From Paraburkholderia translucens (GTDB taxonomy: Bacteria > Pseudomonadota > Gammaproteobacteria > Burkholderiales > Burkholderiaceae), in contig NZ_JAJITC010000011.1 in the NCBI RefSeq assembly GCF_020881035.1, positions 62,001 to 126,000 on the forward strand: 64,000 bases of DNA, in the 5' to 3' direction. The notes below the pieces were generated by a model. That model saw only the letters and a program-made list of their open reading frames with translations, searched no databases and had not been told where the DNA came from. Both the position numbers and the translations under genes were made by a program. Every line of letters starts with the position of its first letter. The stretch's first letter is position 1. This document shows, in pieces, positions 1 to 9,456 of the stretch.

Positions 1-484
1 GCACGAGCAGGCGCCCAGCCGGCTTCAGCACACGCCGCATCTCGGCGAGCGCGATATCCTTGTGCGTCATGTTGCGTAGGCCGAACGCGACCGTCACGAC
101 GTCGAAGTAGTTGTCCGGAAACGGGATCTTCTCGGCGTCGCAGAGCAGTGTCGGCGTGATGATGCCCTTGTCGAGCAGCCGGTCGCGGCCCACGCGCAGC
201 ATCGATTCATTGATGTCGGTATGCCAGACCTCGCCCGTTTCGCCCGCCTGTTTCGCGAACGCCTTCGACAGGTCGCCCGTGCCGCCCGCGATGTCGAGCA
301 CCTTGTAACCCGGCCGCACGTTCGCCTGGGCGATCGTGAAGACCTTCCACGCCCGGTGCAATCCGCCCGACATCAGGTCGTTCATCAGGTCGTAGTTGGC
401 GGCCACCGAGTGGAACACCCCCGCCACTTTCCGCGCCTTGTCCTGTTCGTCGACCGATTGAAAGCCGAAGTGGGTTTTGCTCAT
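1..484 (-). CDS. ubiE: UbiE, ubiquinone/menaquinone C-methyltransferase (partial)
   Basis: SAM-dependent C-methyltransferase that methylates the benzoquinol ring in ubiquinone synthesis (and demethylmenaquinol where present). The gene runs off the left edge, so only about 161 N-terminal residues are visible and the C-terminus is missing. The start MSKTHFGFQSVDEQDKA and the motif VLDIAGGTGDL, the glycine-rich SAM-binding loop, are typical of UbiE, as is the downstream stretch VVTVAFGLRN. The ATG at 484 is preceded by a GAAAGGACGAG-like ribosome site. It is the last visible gene of a minus-strand run that starts at the DUF971 gene. Confidence 0.93.
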   Translation of the reverse strand, partial: MSKTHFGFQSVDEQDKARKVAGVFHSVAANYDLMNDLMSGGLHRAWKVFTIAQANVRPGYKVLDIAGGTGDLSKAFAKQAGETGEVWHTDINESMLRVGRDRLLDKGIITPTLLCDAEKIPFPDNYFDVVTVAFGLRNMTHKDIALAEMRRVLKPAGRLLV

Positions 485-550
485 CGCGCTCGTCCTTTCG
501 CGTGTTCTTGAATGTTGCGCCGCTCGAGCGGCGTTCGGGGGCGAATCGTA

Positions 551-964
551 TCAGTGACAGTGCCCATGCGCAGCGGCGGCGGGCACCATCGGCGTATCGC
601 GGTCGAGGCCGGCCGCTGCCAATTTGGCGAGGTACGCGCGCCAGAGTTCATCCTGACGCACCGCCATGTCGTACAGCAGGTCCCACGAGTAGATGCCGGT
701 GGAGTGTCCGTCGGAGAAGGTCGGCTGCAGCGCGTAGTTGCCGACGCCTTCGATCATCGTGATCGTCACCTCGCGCTTGCCGGTCTGCAGCGTTTCCTGG
801 CCGGGCCCGTGGCCCTGCACTTCCGCCGACGGCGAATATACGCGCAGCAGCTCGAACGGCAGGCGATACGCTTCGCCGTTCGCGTACTGCAGTTCGAGCA
901 CGCGCGACTTCGAATGCACGACCACGCCGGTCGGCACTGGAGTCTCGGGAGTCAATCCGCTCAT
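551..964 (-). CDS. DUF971 (gamma-butyrobetaine hydroxylase-like N-terminal) protein
   Basis: A 137-residue protein of the DUF971 family, also called GBBH-like N-terminal domain. It shows the family features LELQYANGEAYRLPFELLRVYSPSAE early and a closing GIYSWDLLYDMAVRQDELW segment. Family members are small, often sit beside ubiquinone or iron-sulphur genes, and have been proposed to bind metal; the exact role is unclear. The C-terminus ends in a His/Cys tail (HGHCH), which might bind a metal; that is inference. It lies 66 bases upstream of ubiE on the same strand, so co-transcription is likely. Confidence 0.85.
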   Translation of the reverse strand: MSGLTPETPVPTGVVVHSKSRVLELQYANGEAYRLPFELLRVYSPSAEVQGHGPGQETLQTGKREVTITMIEGVGNYALQPTFSDGHSTGIYSWDLLYDMAVRQDELWRAYLAKLAAAGLDRDTPMVPAAAAHGHCH

Positions 965-1059
965 GTTGGCCTCATCAGATAACGGCGGGTGGTAACGACG
1001 GTCAGACGCCGCGTGCGCCGGCGCGAGTCCGGCGACGCGGGCGACCGATTCAGCGACGC

Positions 1060-1488
1060 TCAGCCCAGCGCCTGTTCGATTTCCTGCCGCACCGCTTCGC
1101 GCAGCAGCGTGGCGTGCGCCCGACGCGACGACAGCATCGCTTCAGACACCGTGCGCTGGCGCGGCGCCCAGATTGGCAGGGGGAAATGCGCGTCGTTCGA
1201 GAAACGCGGAATTACGTGCCAGTGCACGTGCGGCACCTGGTTGCCGAGGCTCGCGAGATTCACCTTGGCGGGCTGCATCACGCGCCGCTGCGCGCGCTCG
1301 ACCGCGTACACGGCCTTCATCACGTGATCCCGTTCGGCGGCCGACAGGTCCGAAAACTCCGCGACGTGCGCATTCCAGATCACGCGGCAAAAGCCCGGGT
1401 AATCGTGTTCGTCGGCGAGGACGACCCGCAGCGAGTCGTCCTGCCACAGCACATCGCCGCCATCTTCACGGCAAAAAACGCAGTCCAT
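1060..1488 (-). CDS. HIT family protein (histidine-triad nucleotide hydrolase)
   Basis: A 142-residue histidine-triad protein. The triad motif HVHWHVIPRF is near residue 88 and fits H-phi-H-phi-H-phi-phi; HIT enzymes hydrolyse nucleotide phosphoramidates or dinucleoside polyphosphates. An N-terminal CVFC pair may bind zinc, as in some HIT proteins. The ATG at 1488 is preferred because it has GAGG six bases upstream; an in-frame TTG five codons earlier is the only alternative. Substrate cannot be told from sequence. It lies between the DUF971 gene and the large FAD/Fe-S gene on the same strand. Confidence 0.88.
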   Translation of the reverse strand: MDCVFCREDGGDVLWQDDSLRVVLADEHDYPGFCRVIWNAHVAEFSDLSAAERDHVMKAVYAVERAQRRVMQPAKVNLASLGNQVPHVHWHVIPRFSNDAHFPLPIWAPRQRTVSEAMLSSRRAHATLLREAVRQEIEQALG

Positions 1489-1521
1489 CGTCGTCCTCGG
1501 CAAAAAACGTTGGTCGTGCCA

Positions 1522-4500
1522 TTAAACCAGCACGCGCTCGATACCGCCATTGTTCGCCCGTTGAACGTAGTCCGCCATCCAGTTCTCGCCCAGAACGTGG
1601 CGCGCCATTTCGACCACGATGTAGTCCGCCTCGGTACCCGCGTCTTCGTTGTAGCGCGACAACCCCTGCAGGCAGGACGGGCAGCTCGTAAGGATCTTCA
1701 CGTCGGTTGCGCCGTTCGGTTGCGGACCGTCGCCAGCCTTCAGCACCGAGCCGTTCGGCGCGCCGGCGGCGCCGGCCGATGCATTGGCTGCGTTGATCGC
1801 ATTCGCGCCCGCTTCGGCGAGGACCGGAATGCCGCGCAGCTTCGCCGCGCCCTTGCGGATCTCCTCTTCCTTGCGGAAGCGCACCTGCGTGGAGATGTCG
1901 GGACGCGTGACCGCGAGCGTGCCCGATTCGCCGCAGCAACGATCGTTCTTCTCTATCTTGTAGCCGTCCTTCTCCGAGCCCATCAGCTGATTGACGAGCT
2001 TGACCGGATCCATCGTCTTGATCGGCGAATGGCACGGGTCGTGATACATGTAGCGCACGCCGTTCACGCCGTCGAGCTTGATGCCCTTCTCGAGCAGATA
2101 CTCGTGAATGTCGACGATCCGGCAGCCCGGGAAGATCTTCTCGAATTCGTAACCGGCGAGCTGGTCGTAGCACGTGCCGCAGGACACCACCACCGTCTTG
2201 ATGTCGAGATAGTTCAGCGTGTTGGCGACGCGATGGAACAGCACGCGGTTGTCGGTGACGATCTGCTCGGCCTTGTCGTACTGGCCCGAACCCCGCTGCG
2301 GATAGCCGCAGCACAGGTAGCCCGGCGGCAGCACGGTCTGCACGCCCGCTTCCCACAGCATCGCCTGGGTCGCGAGACCGACCTGCGAAAACAGCCGCTC
2401 GGAGCCGCAGCCCGGGAAGTAGAACACCGCTTCGGTGTCGGCGGTGGTCGTCTTCGGATTGCGGATGATCGGGACGATCTTGTTGTCCTCGATATCGAGC
2501 AACGCGCGCGCGGTCTTCTTCGGCAGGTTGCCCGGCATCTTCTTGTTCATGAAGTGGATCACCTGCTGCGTGACCACCGGCTTGCCGACCGTGGCGGGCG
2601 GATGCGCGGTCTGCTTTTTCGCGAACTTCTTCAACACCTCGTTGCCGAGACGTTGCGCCTTGTAGCCGACGCCCATCATCGCGGTGCGCGCGAGGTTGAT
2701 GGTCTGCGGATTGGTCGCGTTCAGGAAGAACATGCCCGCCGCGTTGCCCGCGTTGAACTTCTTCTTGCCCATTTTGCGCAGCAGGTTGCGCATGTTCATC
2801 GTCACGTCGCCGAAGTCGATCTTCACCGGACACGGCGTCACACACTTGTGGCAGACGGTGCAGTGATCGGCCACGTCGTTGAATTCGTCCCAGTGCTTGA
2901 TCGACACGCCGCGGCGCGTCTGCTCTTCGTACAGGAACGCCTCGACCAGCAGGGACGTGGCGAGAATCTTGTTGCGCGGGCTGTACAGCAGGTTCGCGCG
3001 CGGCACGTGCGTCGCGCAGACCGGCTTGCACTTGCCGCAGCGCAGGCAGTCCTTGATCGATTCGGAAATCGCGCCGATATCGGACTGCTGCATGATCAGC
3101 GATTCGTAGCCCATCAGGCCGAAGCTCGGCGTGTACGCGTTGCGCAGGTCCGCGCCTTCGAGCAGCTTGCCCGCGTTGAAGCGGCCGTGCGGATCGACGC
3201 GCTGCTTGTACTTGCGGAATTCGCCGATCTCGTCGTCGGTCAAGAATTCGAGCTTCGTGATGCCGATGCCGTGCTCGCCGGAAATCACGCCGTCGAGCGA
3301 ACGTGCGAGCTTCATGATGCGCGCGACTGCGACGTGCGCGTCCTGCAGCATCTCGTAGTTGTCGGAGTTGACCGGCAGGTTCGTGTGGACGTTGCCGTCG
3401 CCCGCATGCATGTGCAGCGCGACGAACACGCGGCCGCGCAGCACCTGCTTGTGGATCGCCTGGGCTTCGTCGAGGATCGGCTTGAACTCGCCGCCGTTGA
3501 AAATCTGCCGCAATTCGGCGCGGATTTCCTGCTTCCACGACACGCGGATCGTGCGGTCCTGCGCAAGGTGGAACACGGTCGCGTCCGGTTGCGCGTCGAC
3601 GCGATCGGCGAACTTCTCGGCGAACGATTCGTAGCCGAGGCCGACCAGATAGTGCTGCGCCTCGCGCAGCGACAGGTCGAGCTTGTCGCGCACGAACTCC
3701 CAGCGCGTGCGCACGCGCGCGAGCAGATCGAGCGCCTGCTGCACGCGGTCTTCGAGCAGTTCGGCGCTCGGGATCTCGTTCGCGTCGTCGCTCTTGCCGA
3801 GCGGCAGCTTGCCGCCCTTGAAGAACGCTTCGAGCGCGTCGACCAGTTGCAGCTTGTTCTTCAGCGACAGCTCGATGTTGATGCGCTCGATGCCGTCCGT
3901 GTACTCGCCCATGCGGTCGAGCGGAATCACGACGTCTTCGTTGATCTTGAACGCGTTGGTGTGCTTCGCGATTGCGGCGGTGCGGCTGCGGTCGAGCCAG
4001 AAGCGCTTGCGGGCTTCGGCGCTGACCGCGACGAAGCCTTCGCCGCTCTTGCCGTTGGCCATGCGCACGACTTCCGAAGTGGCCTGCGCGACCGCGTCGG
4101 CATCGTTGCCGACGATGTCGCCGATCAGCACCATCTTTGGAAACGCATTGCGCTTGCTCTTGGTCGCATAGCCGACCGCGCGCAGATAACGCTCGTCCAG
4201 ATGCTCGAGACCGGCCAGAATCGCGCCGCCCTGGCGCGAGGTCTCGAACAGATAGTCCTTGATTTCGACGATGCTCGGAATCGCCTCGCGCGCCTGGCCG
4301 AAGAACTCGAGACAGACGGTGCGCGTATGCGCGGGCATCTTGTGCAGCACCCAGCGCGCGGACGTGATGAGCCCGTCGCAGCCTTCCTTCTGCACGCCCG
4401 GCAGGCCGGCGAGGAATTTGTCGGTGACGTCCTTGCCGAGACCTTCCTTGCGGAACACGCGGCCTTTGATGTCCAGCGCTTCGGTGCGCAATAGCTTCTC

Positions 4501-5616
4501 ACCCGGCGCGTAGTTGCCGTCGAACCACTTCAGCTCGAACCGCGCGACTTCGATGTCGTGGATCTTGCCCATGTTGTGCTCGAGACGCGTGACTTCGAGC
4601 CAGTTCCCTTCCGGGTCGACCATGCGCCACCACGCGAGGTTGTCGAGCGCCGTGCCCCACAGCACCGCCTTCTTGCCGCCTGCGTTCATCGCGACGTTGC
4701 CGCCGACGCAGGACGCGTCGAGCGAAGTCGGATCGACCGCGAACACGAAGCCGGCCTGCTCGGCCGCCTCGGTCACGCGGCGCGTGACGACGCCCGCGCC
4801 CGAGAAAATCGTCGCGACCTTGCGATCGACGCCGGGCAGCTCGGTCATTTCGACCGGGCCGAGCTGCTCGAGCTTTTCGGTGTTGATGACGGCCGAGAAC
4901 GGCGTGAGCGGCACCGCGCCGCCCGTGTAGCCGGTGCCGCCCCCGCGCGGAATCACCGTCAGGCCAAGTTCGAAGCAGGCCTTGACCATGCCGGCGATCT
5001 CGGCTTCCGAGTCCGGAGTCAGCACGACGAACGGGTACTCTACGCGCCAGTCGGTCGCGTCGGTCACGTGCGCGACGCGCGACAGGCCGTCGAACTTGAT
5101 GTTGTCTTTCTGCGTGACCTTGCCGAGCACGCGCGTGGCTCGGCGGCGCAGGTCGTAGGTCTGCTGGAATTCGCTGGCGAATTCGTCGATCGCGCGGCGC
5201 GCGGCCTGCACGAGCTTTTCGACGCGCGCCGCGCGATCGACGCCGGCTTCGTCGCCGTGTTCGCGCAGATCGGCGCGGCGGCGCTTCTCGATTTCGGCGA
5301 GACGGTGATTGAGCGCCTCGATCAGGAGCGCGCGGCGCTTCGGGTTGTCGAGCAGGTCATCCTGCAGATACGGATTGCGGCGCACGACCCAGATATCGCC
5401 GAGCACTTCATACAGCATGCGCGCCGAGCGGCCGGTGCGGCGTTCGGCGCGCAGTTCGGCGAGCGCGTCCCAGGCGGCATTGCCGAGCAGGCGGATGACG
5501 ATTTCGCGGTCCGAGAACGACGTGTAGTTATAGGGAATTTCGCGCAGACGCGCTTCGGGATCGGCGGCCACCGCGGCGGCGGCGCCGTGCGGATCGAAAA
5601 CTTGAGGTGCGTTCAT
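1522..5616 (-). CDS. DUF3683-FAD oxidase-Fe-S-CCG fusion oxidoreductase
   Basis: A 1364-residue flavin/iron-sulphur dehydrogenase related to glycolate oxidase (GlcD-GlcF) and D-lactate dehydrogenase systems, fused into one chain. Order: DUF3683 region (about 15-190), FAD_binding_4 domain (about 195-360, with IPRGGGTGYTGG), FAD-oxidase C-terminal domain (to about 830, with HMHAGDGNVH and SGEHGIG), two ferredoxin-like clusters (CLRCGKCKPVC near 857 and CTVCHKCVTPC near 919), then CCG-type cysteine motifs (PGCGSERL near 1068, YLCCGYP near 1100, SCGTCYDQL near 1145, RCCGESG near 1226). It probably oxidises a 2-hydroxy acid and passes electrons to quinone. The substrate is unknown. Soluble or peripheral; no membrane segment seen. 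Confidence 0.9.
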   Translation of the reverse strand: MNAPQVFDPHGAAAAVAADPEARLREIPYNYTSFSDREIVIRLLGNAAWDALAELRAERRTGRSARMLYEVLGDIWVVRRNPYLQDDLLDNPKRRALLIEALNHRLAEIEKRRRADLREHGDEAGVDRAARVEKLVQAARRAIDEFASEFQQTYDLRRRATRVLGKVTQKDNIKFDGLSRVAHVTDATDWRVEYPFVVLTPDSEAEIAGMVKACFELGLTVIPRGGGTGYTGGAVPLTPFSAVINTEKLEQLGPVEMTELPGVDRKVATIFSGAGVVTRRVTEAAEQAGFVFAVDPTSLDASCVGGNVAMNAGGKKAVLWGTALDNLAWWRMVDPEGNWLEVTRLEHNMGKIHDIEVARFELKWFDGNYAPGEKLLRTEALDIKGRVFRKEGLGKDVTDKFLAGLPGVQKEGCDGLITSARWVLHKMPAHTRTVCLEFFGQAREAIPSIVEIKDYLFETSRQGGAILAGLEHLDERYLRAVGYATKSKRNAFPKMVLIGDIVGNDADAVAQATSEVVRMANGKSGEGFVAVSAEARKRFWLDRSRTAAIAKHTNAFKINEDVVIPLDRMGEYTDGIERINIELSLKNKLQLVDALEAFFKGGKLPLGKSDDANEIPSAELLEDRVQQALDLLARVRTRWEFVRDKLDLSLREAQHYLVGLGYESFAEKFADRVDAQPDATVFHLAQDRTIRVSWKQEIRAELRQIFNGGEFKPILDEAQAIHKQVLRGRVFVALHMHAGDGNVHTNLPVNSDNYEMLQDAHVAVARIMKLARSLDGVISGEHGIGITKLEFLTDDEIGEFRKYKQRVDPHGRFNAGKLLEGADLRNAYTPSFGLMGYESLIMQQSDIGAISESIKDCLRCGKCKPVCATHVPRANLLYSPRNKILATSLLVEAFLYEEQTRRGVSIKHWDEFNDVADHCTVCHKCVTPCPVKIDFGDVTMNMRNLLRKMGKKKFNAGNAAGMFFLNATNPQTINLARTAMMGVGYKAQRLGNEVLKKFAKKQTAHPPATVGKPVVTQQVIHFMNKKMPGNLPKKTARALLDIEDNKIVPIIRNPKTTTADTEAVFYFPGCGSERLFSQVGLATQAMLWEAGVQTVLPPGYLCCGYPQRGSGQYDKAEQIVTDNRVLFHRVANTLNYLDIKTVVVSCGTCYDQLAGYEFEKIFPGCRIVDIHEYLLEKGIKLDGVNGVRYMYHDPCHSPIKTMDPVKLVNQLMGSEKDGYKIEKNDRCCGESGTLAVTRPDISTQVRFRKEEEIRKGAAKLRGIPVLAEAGANAINAANASAGAAGAPNGSVLKAGDGPQPNGATDVKILTSCPSCLQGLSRYNEDAGTEADYIVVEMARHVLGENWMADYVQRANNGGIERVLV

Positions 5617-6158
5617 GTTTGGACGACTCGGTAGGTCGGCCCGACGCGCTCGTCACGAGGCGTCGGCCGACAATGCGCGTGGGGCGCAATGCTTGAAATC
5701 TTCTAGGGCTTCCAGGGGAGCGAGCACGACCGGCGGCCAACTCACGGCGGTCGCTTCGCGGCACTCAGAGACAGCTACACGATCGTGCGTGGCGGACATG
5801 CCGCTCCGCCGCGGGGCAGGATTCGCGCGGGACGGGCATCAAATGGGCGATCCGAGGCTGCCAGTGCATCTTCCGATCCTTATTCCAAAACGAAATTCTA
5901 CCGCATCATTCCGCCCCGCGTTGACGGCGGGAATCACGGCAGCGGCGGGAGCTGGCAGGTTTTGGAGACGAATCCGGGGGCGTTTCGCGCCCCGCCGATC
6001 GACCGACCGGGCGGTCGGGCGAAACTCGATCACGCAATTCAAAGCCGTCGGCCAAAAGCATGGCGCCTTTCCGCGAAACGCGGAGAGCGGCCAGAGCGGG
6101 CACCGTTGGCGCTATCATTGACCCTTTCCCGTCTTATACAGCGCACCGCGCAACCCGC
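5617..6158. other. Divergent intergenic region before ilvA (no gene)
   Basis: This 542-base gap lies between the divergently transcribed FAD/Fe-S gene and ilvA. Short open frames here look like GC-bias shadows. I see a perfect palindrome CACGATCGTG at 5778-5787 and two GC-rich hairpins, 5976-5993 (GGGGCG/CGCCCC) and 6003-6018 (CCGACC/GGTCGG), about 140-180 bases upstream of ilvA. Neither hairpin has a T-run. A TATCAT hexamer at 6113-6118 could be the ilvA -10 element, but no good -35 is seen. Confidence 0.5.
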
Positions 6159-7682
6159 ATGGCTTCCCACGATTACCTGAAAAAGACCCTGACCGCGCGC
6201 GTCTACGACGTGGCGCGCGAGACCGAACTCGAACGCGCGCCGAACCTGTCGGCGCGGCTGCGCAATCCGGTCTACCTGAAGCGCGAGGACAACCAGCCGG
6301 TGTTCTCGTTCAAGCTGCGCGGCGCGTACAACAAGATGGCGCATATTCCGGCCGAGGCGCTCGGACGCGGCGTGATCACCGCCTCGGCGGGCAATCATGC
6401 GCAGGGCGTGGCGTTGTCCGCCGCACGCATGGGCGTGAAGGCGATCATCGTCGTGCCGGTGACGACGCCGCAGCTCAAGGTCGACGCGATCCGCACGCAC
6501 GGCGGGCCAACGGTCGAGGTCGTGCAGTTCGGCGAGTCGTACAGCGACGCCTATGGCCACGCGCTCAAGCTGCAGGAAGAACGCGGGCTGACCTTCGTGC
6601 ATCCGTTCGATGACCCCTATGTGATCGCCGGCCAGGGCACGGTGGCGATGGAAATCCTCAGCCAGCACCAGGGCCCGATTCACGCGATCTTCGTGCCGAT
6701 CGGCGGCGGCGGTCTCGCGGCGGGTGTCGCTGCGTACGTGAAATCGGTGCGCCCGGAGATCAAGGTGATCGGCGTGCAGACCGATGACTCGTGCGCGATG
6801 GCTGCCTCGCTGAAGGCGGGCGAGCGCGTGACGCTGAACGAAGTGGGCCTGTTCTCCGACGGCACCGCGGTGAAACTCGTGGGCGAAGAAACGTTCCGCC
6901 TGTGCAGCGAATATCTCGACGAAGTGCTGCTCGTGAATACGGACGCCCTGTGCGCCGCCATCAAGGACGTATTCCAGGACACGCGCAGCGTGCTCGAACC
7001 GGCGGGCTCGCTGGCGGTGGCGGGCGCCAAGCAGTATGCCGAGCGCGAAGGCATCGAGAACCAGACGCTGATCGCGATCACCTCGGGCGCGAACATGAAC
7101 TTCGACCGCATGCGCTTCGTCGCCGAGCGCGCGGAGGTGGGCGAAGCGCGCGAGGCGGTATTCGCGGTGACGATTCCCGAGGAGCGCGGCAGCTTCAGGC
7201 GCTTCTGCGAACTGGTCGGCACGCGCAGCGTCACCGAATTCAACTACCGGATCGCCGACGCGAACTCGGCGCATATCTTCGTCGGCGTGCAGACCCGCAA
7301 TCGCAGCGAATCGGCGCAGATCGCGGGCGCCTTCGAAGCGCACGGCTTCGCCACCGTCGATCTGACCTTCGACGAACTGTCGAAGCAGCACATCCGCTAC
7401 ATGGTCGGCGGCCGCTCGCCGCTCGCGCGCGATGAGCGACTTTTCCGCTTCGAGTTTCCGGAGCGCCCGGGTGCGTTGATGAAATTCCTGTCGTCGATGG
7501 CGCCGAACTGGAACATCAGCCTGTTCCACTATCGCAACCAGGGCGCGGACTACAGCTCGATTCTGGTTGGCATCCAGGTGCCGGAAAGCGATCACCAGGC
7601 GTTCGAGCGCTTCATCGAAACGCTCGGCTATCCGTGCTGGGAAGAGACGAGAAATCCGGTCTACCGCCTCTTCCTCGCCTGA
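6159..7682 (+). CDS. ilvA: Threonine ammonia-lyase, biosynthetic (IlvA)
   Basis: A 507-residue PLP enzyme that converts L-threonine to 2-oxobutanoate and ammonia, the first step towards isoleucine. The catalytic PLP lysine lies in SFKLRGAYNKM near residue 56, and the glycine loop GGGGLAAGVA near residue 190 binds the phosphate. Two ACT-like domains follow (from about 325 and 420: EERGSFRRFCELVG and FPERPGALMKFL), typical of the isoleucine-feedback-inhibited form. I chose the ATG at 6159 because MASHDYLKKTL matches the family start and the length fits; an in-frame ATG at 6060 would add an unsupported extension. The 5'-nucleotidase gene follows 22 bases later. Confidence 0.95.
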   Translation: MASHDYLKKTLTARVYDVARETELERAPNLSARLRNPVYLKREDNQPVFSFKLRGAYNKMAHIPAEALGRGVITASAGNHAQGVALSAARMGVKAIIVVPVTTPQLKVDAIRTHGGPTVEVVQFGESYSDAYGHALKLQEERGLTFVHPFDDPYVIAGQGTVAMEILSQHQGPIHAIFVPIGGGGLAAGVAAYVKSVRPEIKVIGVQTDDSCAMAASLKAGERVTLNEVGLFSDGTAVKLVGEETFRLCSEYLDEVLLVNTDALCAAIKDVFQDTRSVLEPAGSLAVAGAKQYAEREGIENQTLIAITSGANMNFDRMRFVAERAEVGEAREAVFAVTIPEERGSFRRFCELVGTRSVTEFNYRIADANSAHIFVGVQTRNRSESAQIAGAFEAHGFATVDLTFDELSKQHIRYMVGGRSPLARDERLFRFEFPERPGALMKFLSSMAPNWNISLFHYRNQGADYSSILVGIQVPESDHQAFERFIETLGYPCWEETRNPVYRLFLA

Positions 7683-7704
7683 TCTCTCCGGATAGAACGA
7701 AACG

Positions 7705-8607
7705 ATGGCGCTTTCGCTTGCCGACAAACTGGTGGTCGCAATCTCGTCGCGCGCGCTGTTCGACTTCGAGGAAGAGAACCGCGTGTACGAGGCGGGCGAC
7801 CTGAAGGCCTACGAAGCGTTGCAGCGCGAGCGTCTGAACGTGCCCGCGAAACCGGGCGTCGCGTTTGCGCTGATCCGCAAGCTGCTCGCGCTGAACGCCG
7901 GCGGTCATCGCGTCGAAGTGGTGATCCTGTCGCGCAGCGATCCGATCAGCGGCCTGCGCGCGTTTCATTCGTGCCGCGAACACGGGCTCGCGATCGAGCG
8001 CGGTGTGTTCACGCGCGGCCGCGCGCCGTTCGGTTATCTGAAACCGTTGAACGCGTCGCTGTTTCTGTCGGCGAATCAGCAGGACGTGCGCGATGCGCTC
8101 GCCGCCGGTTTCCCGGCCGCACGCGTGTTGCCGGAATCGACGAAAATGGCGAGTAAATACCCGGACGAAATCCGCATTGCGTTCGACGGCGACGCGGTCC
8201 TGTTTTCCGATGAAGCCGAGCGCATCTTCCAGAAGGACGGCCTGCGCGCGTTCGTCGGTCACGAGATCGACAACAAGCATCTGCCGCTCGCGGACGGTCC
8301 GCTCAAGCCGCTGCTCGAAGCACTGCATCGGCTGCAAAAACTCGCGGACGCGGCCGCCCCGATGCGCATTCGTACCGCTTTGGTCACCGCACGCTCGGCG
8401 CCCGCGCACGAGCGCGCGATCCGCACCCTGATGGCATGGAACATCGAAATCGACGAAGCGATGTTCCTCGGCGGCCTCGACAAGAGCGCATTCTTGCGCG
8501 AGTTCGAGCCCGACTTTTTCTTCGACGACCAGATTGGCCACTGCGAATCGGCCCGTGTCGTAACGGCGACCGGGCACGTGCTGAGTGGCATCGTGAACGC
8601 ATCATGA
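7705..8607 (+). CDS. 5'-nucleotidase (NT5C1-like)
   Basis: A 300-residue protein of the 5'-nucleotidase family that includes cytosolic NT5C1 homologues; it should dephosphorylate nucleoside monophosphates. Signs are the start LADKLVVAISSRALFDFEEE, the segment VVILSRSDPISG, AFDGDAVLFSDEAERIF near residue 157, and FFFDDQIGHC close to the end. These carry acidic residues like those of HAD-type phosphatases. No signal peptide, so cytoplasmic. It follows ilvA by 22 bases and its stop overlaps the queF start (ATGA), which points to one operon. The preferred nucleotide cannot be read from sequence. Confidence 0.85.
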   Translation: MALSLADKLVVAISSRALFDFEEENRVYEAGDLKAYEALQRERLNVPAKPGVAFALIRKLLALNAGGHRVEVVILSRSDPISGLRAFHSCREHGLAIERGVFTRGRAPFGYLKPLNASLFLSANQQDVRDALAAGFPAARVLPESTKMASKYPDEIRIAFDGDAVLFSDEAERIFQKDGLRAFVGHEIDNKHLPLADGPLKPLLEALHRLQKLADAAAPMRIRTALVTARSAPAHERAIRTLMAWNIEIDEAMFLGGLDKSAFLREFEPDFFFDDQIGHCESARVVTATGHVLSGIVNAS

Positions 8608-9428
8608 CACCCGAACAATCCCCGCTCGGTAAGTCCTCGACTTACTCCGAACAATACGATCCGAGGCTGCTGTTTCCGATTGCGCGCAGCAATGCGCGCG
8701 AAGCGATCGGCATCACGGCGCGACTGCCGTTTTTCGGCACCGACATCTGGAACGCCTACGAGCTGTCGTGGCTCAACGCGCGCGGCAAGCCGCAGATCGC
8801 GGTCGCGACGTTCTTCGTGCCGGCCGACTCCCCGAACATCGTCGAATCGAAATCGTTCAAGCTCTATCTCGGCTCGTTCGCGCAGACCGCTTTCGACTCC
8901 CCCGAAAGCGTGCGGGACACGATCAGGCGCGACGTGTCAGCATCGTGCGGCGCGACGGTCTCGGTGCATCTGAGCACACCGCACGAATTCGGCAAGCTGA
9001 AGATGGAAGAGTTCGACGGCCTGTCTCTGGACCGGCTCGATCTCGAGGCGAGCATCTATCAGCCGGACGCGTCGCTACTGAGCGCGGCGCACGACGAAGC
9101 GCCGGTCGAGGAAACACTGTTCTCGAACCTGCTGAAGTCGAACTGCCCAGTGACCGGTCAACCGGACTGGGGCAGCGTGCAGATCCACTACGCCGGCCCG
9201 CAGATCGATCATGCTGGACTGTTGCGCTACATCATCTCGTACCGCAATCACACCGGCTTTCACGAGCAATGCGTCGAGCGGATCTTCGTCGACATCATGA
9301 AGATGTGCAAGCCGCTGAAGCTCGCGGTGTACGCGCGTTATACGCGCCGCGGCGGGCTCGACATCAATCCGTTCCGCACCAACTACAACCTGCCGATGCC
9401 GGACAACATGCGACTTGCGCGGCAGTAA
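8604..9428 (+). CDS. queF: QueF, NADPH-dependent 7-cyano-7-deazaguanine reductase
   Basis: A 274-residue long-form QueF, which reduces preQ0 to preQ1 in queuosine tRNA-modification synthesis. The QueF motif is seen in ESKSFKLYLGSF near residue 90, and the nucleophilic cysteine in SNCPVTGQPDWGSVQ near residue 182. The length agrees with the two-domain (YqcD/QueF long) type. The ATG at 8604 overlaps the stop of the preceding 5'-nucleotidase by four bases, and MTPEQSPLGKSS fits the family start; longer upstream starts lie within the nucleotidase gene. A perfect hairpin follows the stop. Confidence 0.95.
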   Translation: MTPEQSPLGKSSTYSEQYDPRLLFPIARSNAREAIGITARLPFFGTDIWNAYELSWLNARGKPQIAVATFFVPADSPNIVESKSFKLYLGSFAQTAFDSPESVRDTIRRDVSASCGATVSVHLSTPHEFGKLKMEEFDGLSLDRLDLEASIYQPDASLLSAAHDEAPVEETLFSNLLKSNCPVTGQPDWGSVQIHYAGPQIDHAGLLRYIISYRNHTGFHEQCVERIFVDIMKMCKPLKLAVYARYTRRGGLDINPFRTNYNLPMPDNMRLARQ

Positions 9429-9456
9429 CGCACGCGAAACGCACAGCGGTAAACGC

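Noticed and set aside
1114..4494. Open frame of 1126 codons on the plus strand opposite the FAD/Fe-S gene
   Set aside because: It is rich in Arg, Ala, Val and His with no family pattern, and the minus-strand gene has clear motifs throughout. Long antisense frames are common in GC-rich DNA.
5615..6121. Plus-strand open frame of 168 codons upstream of ilvA
   Set aside because: No family pattern, and it covers the hairpins and promoter region; likely chance.
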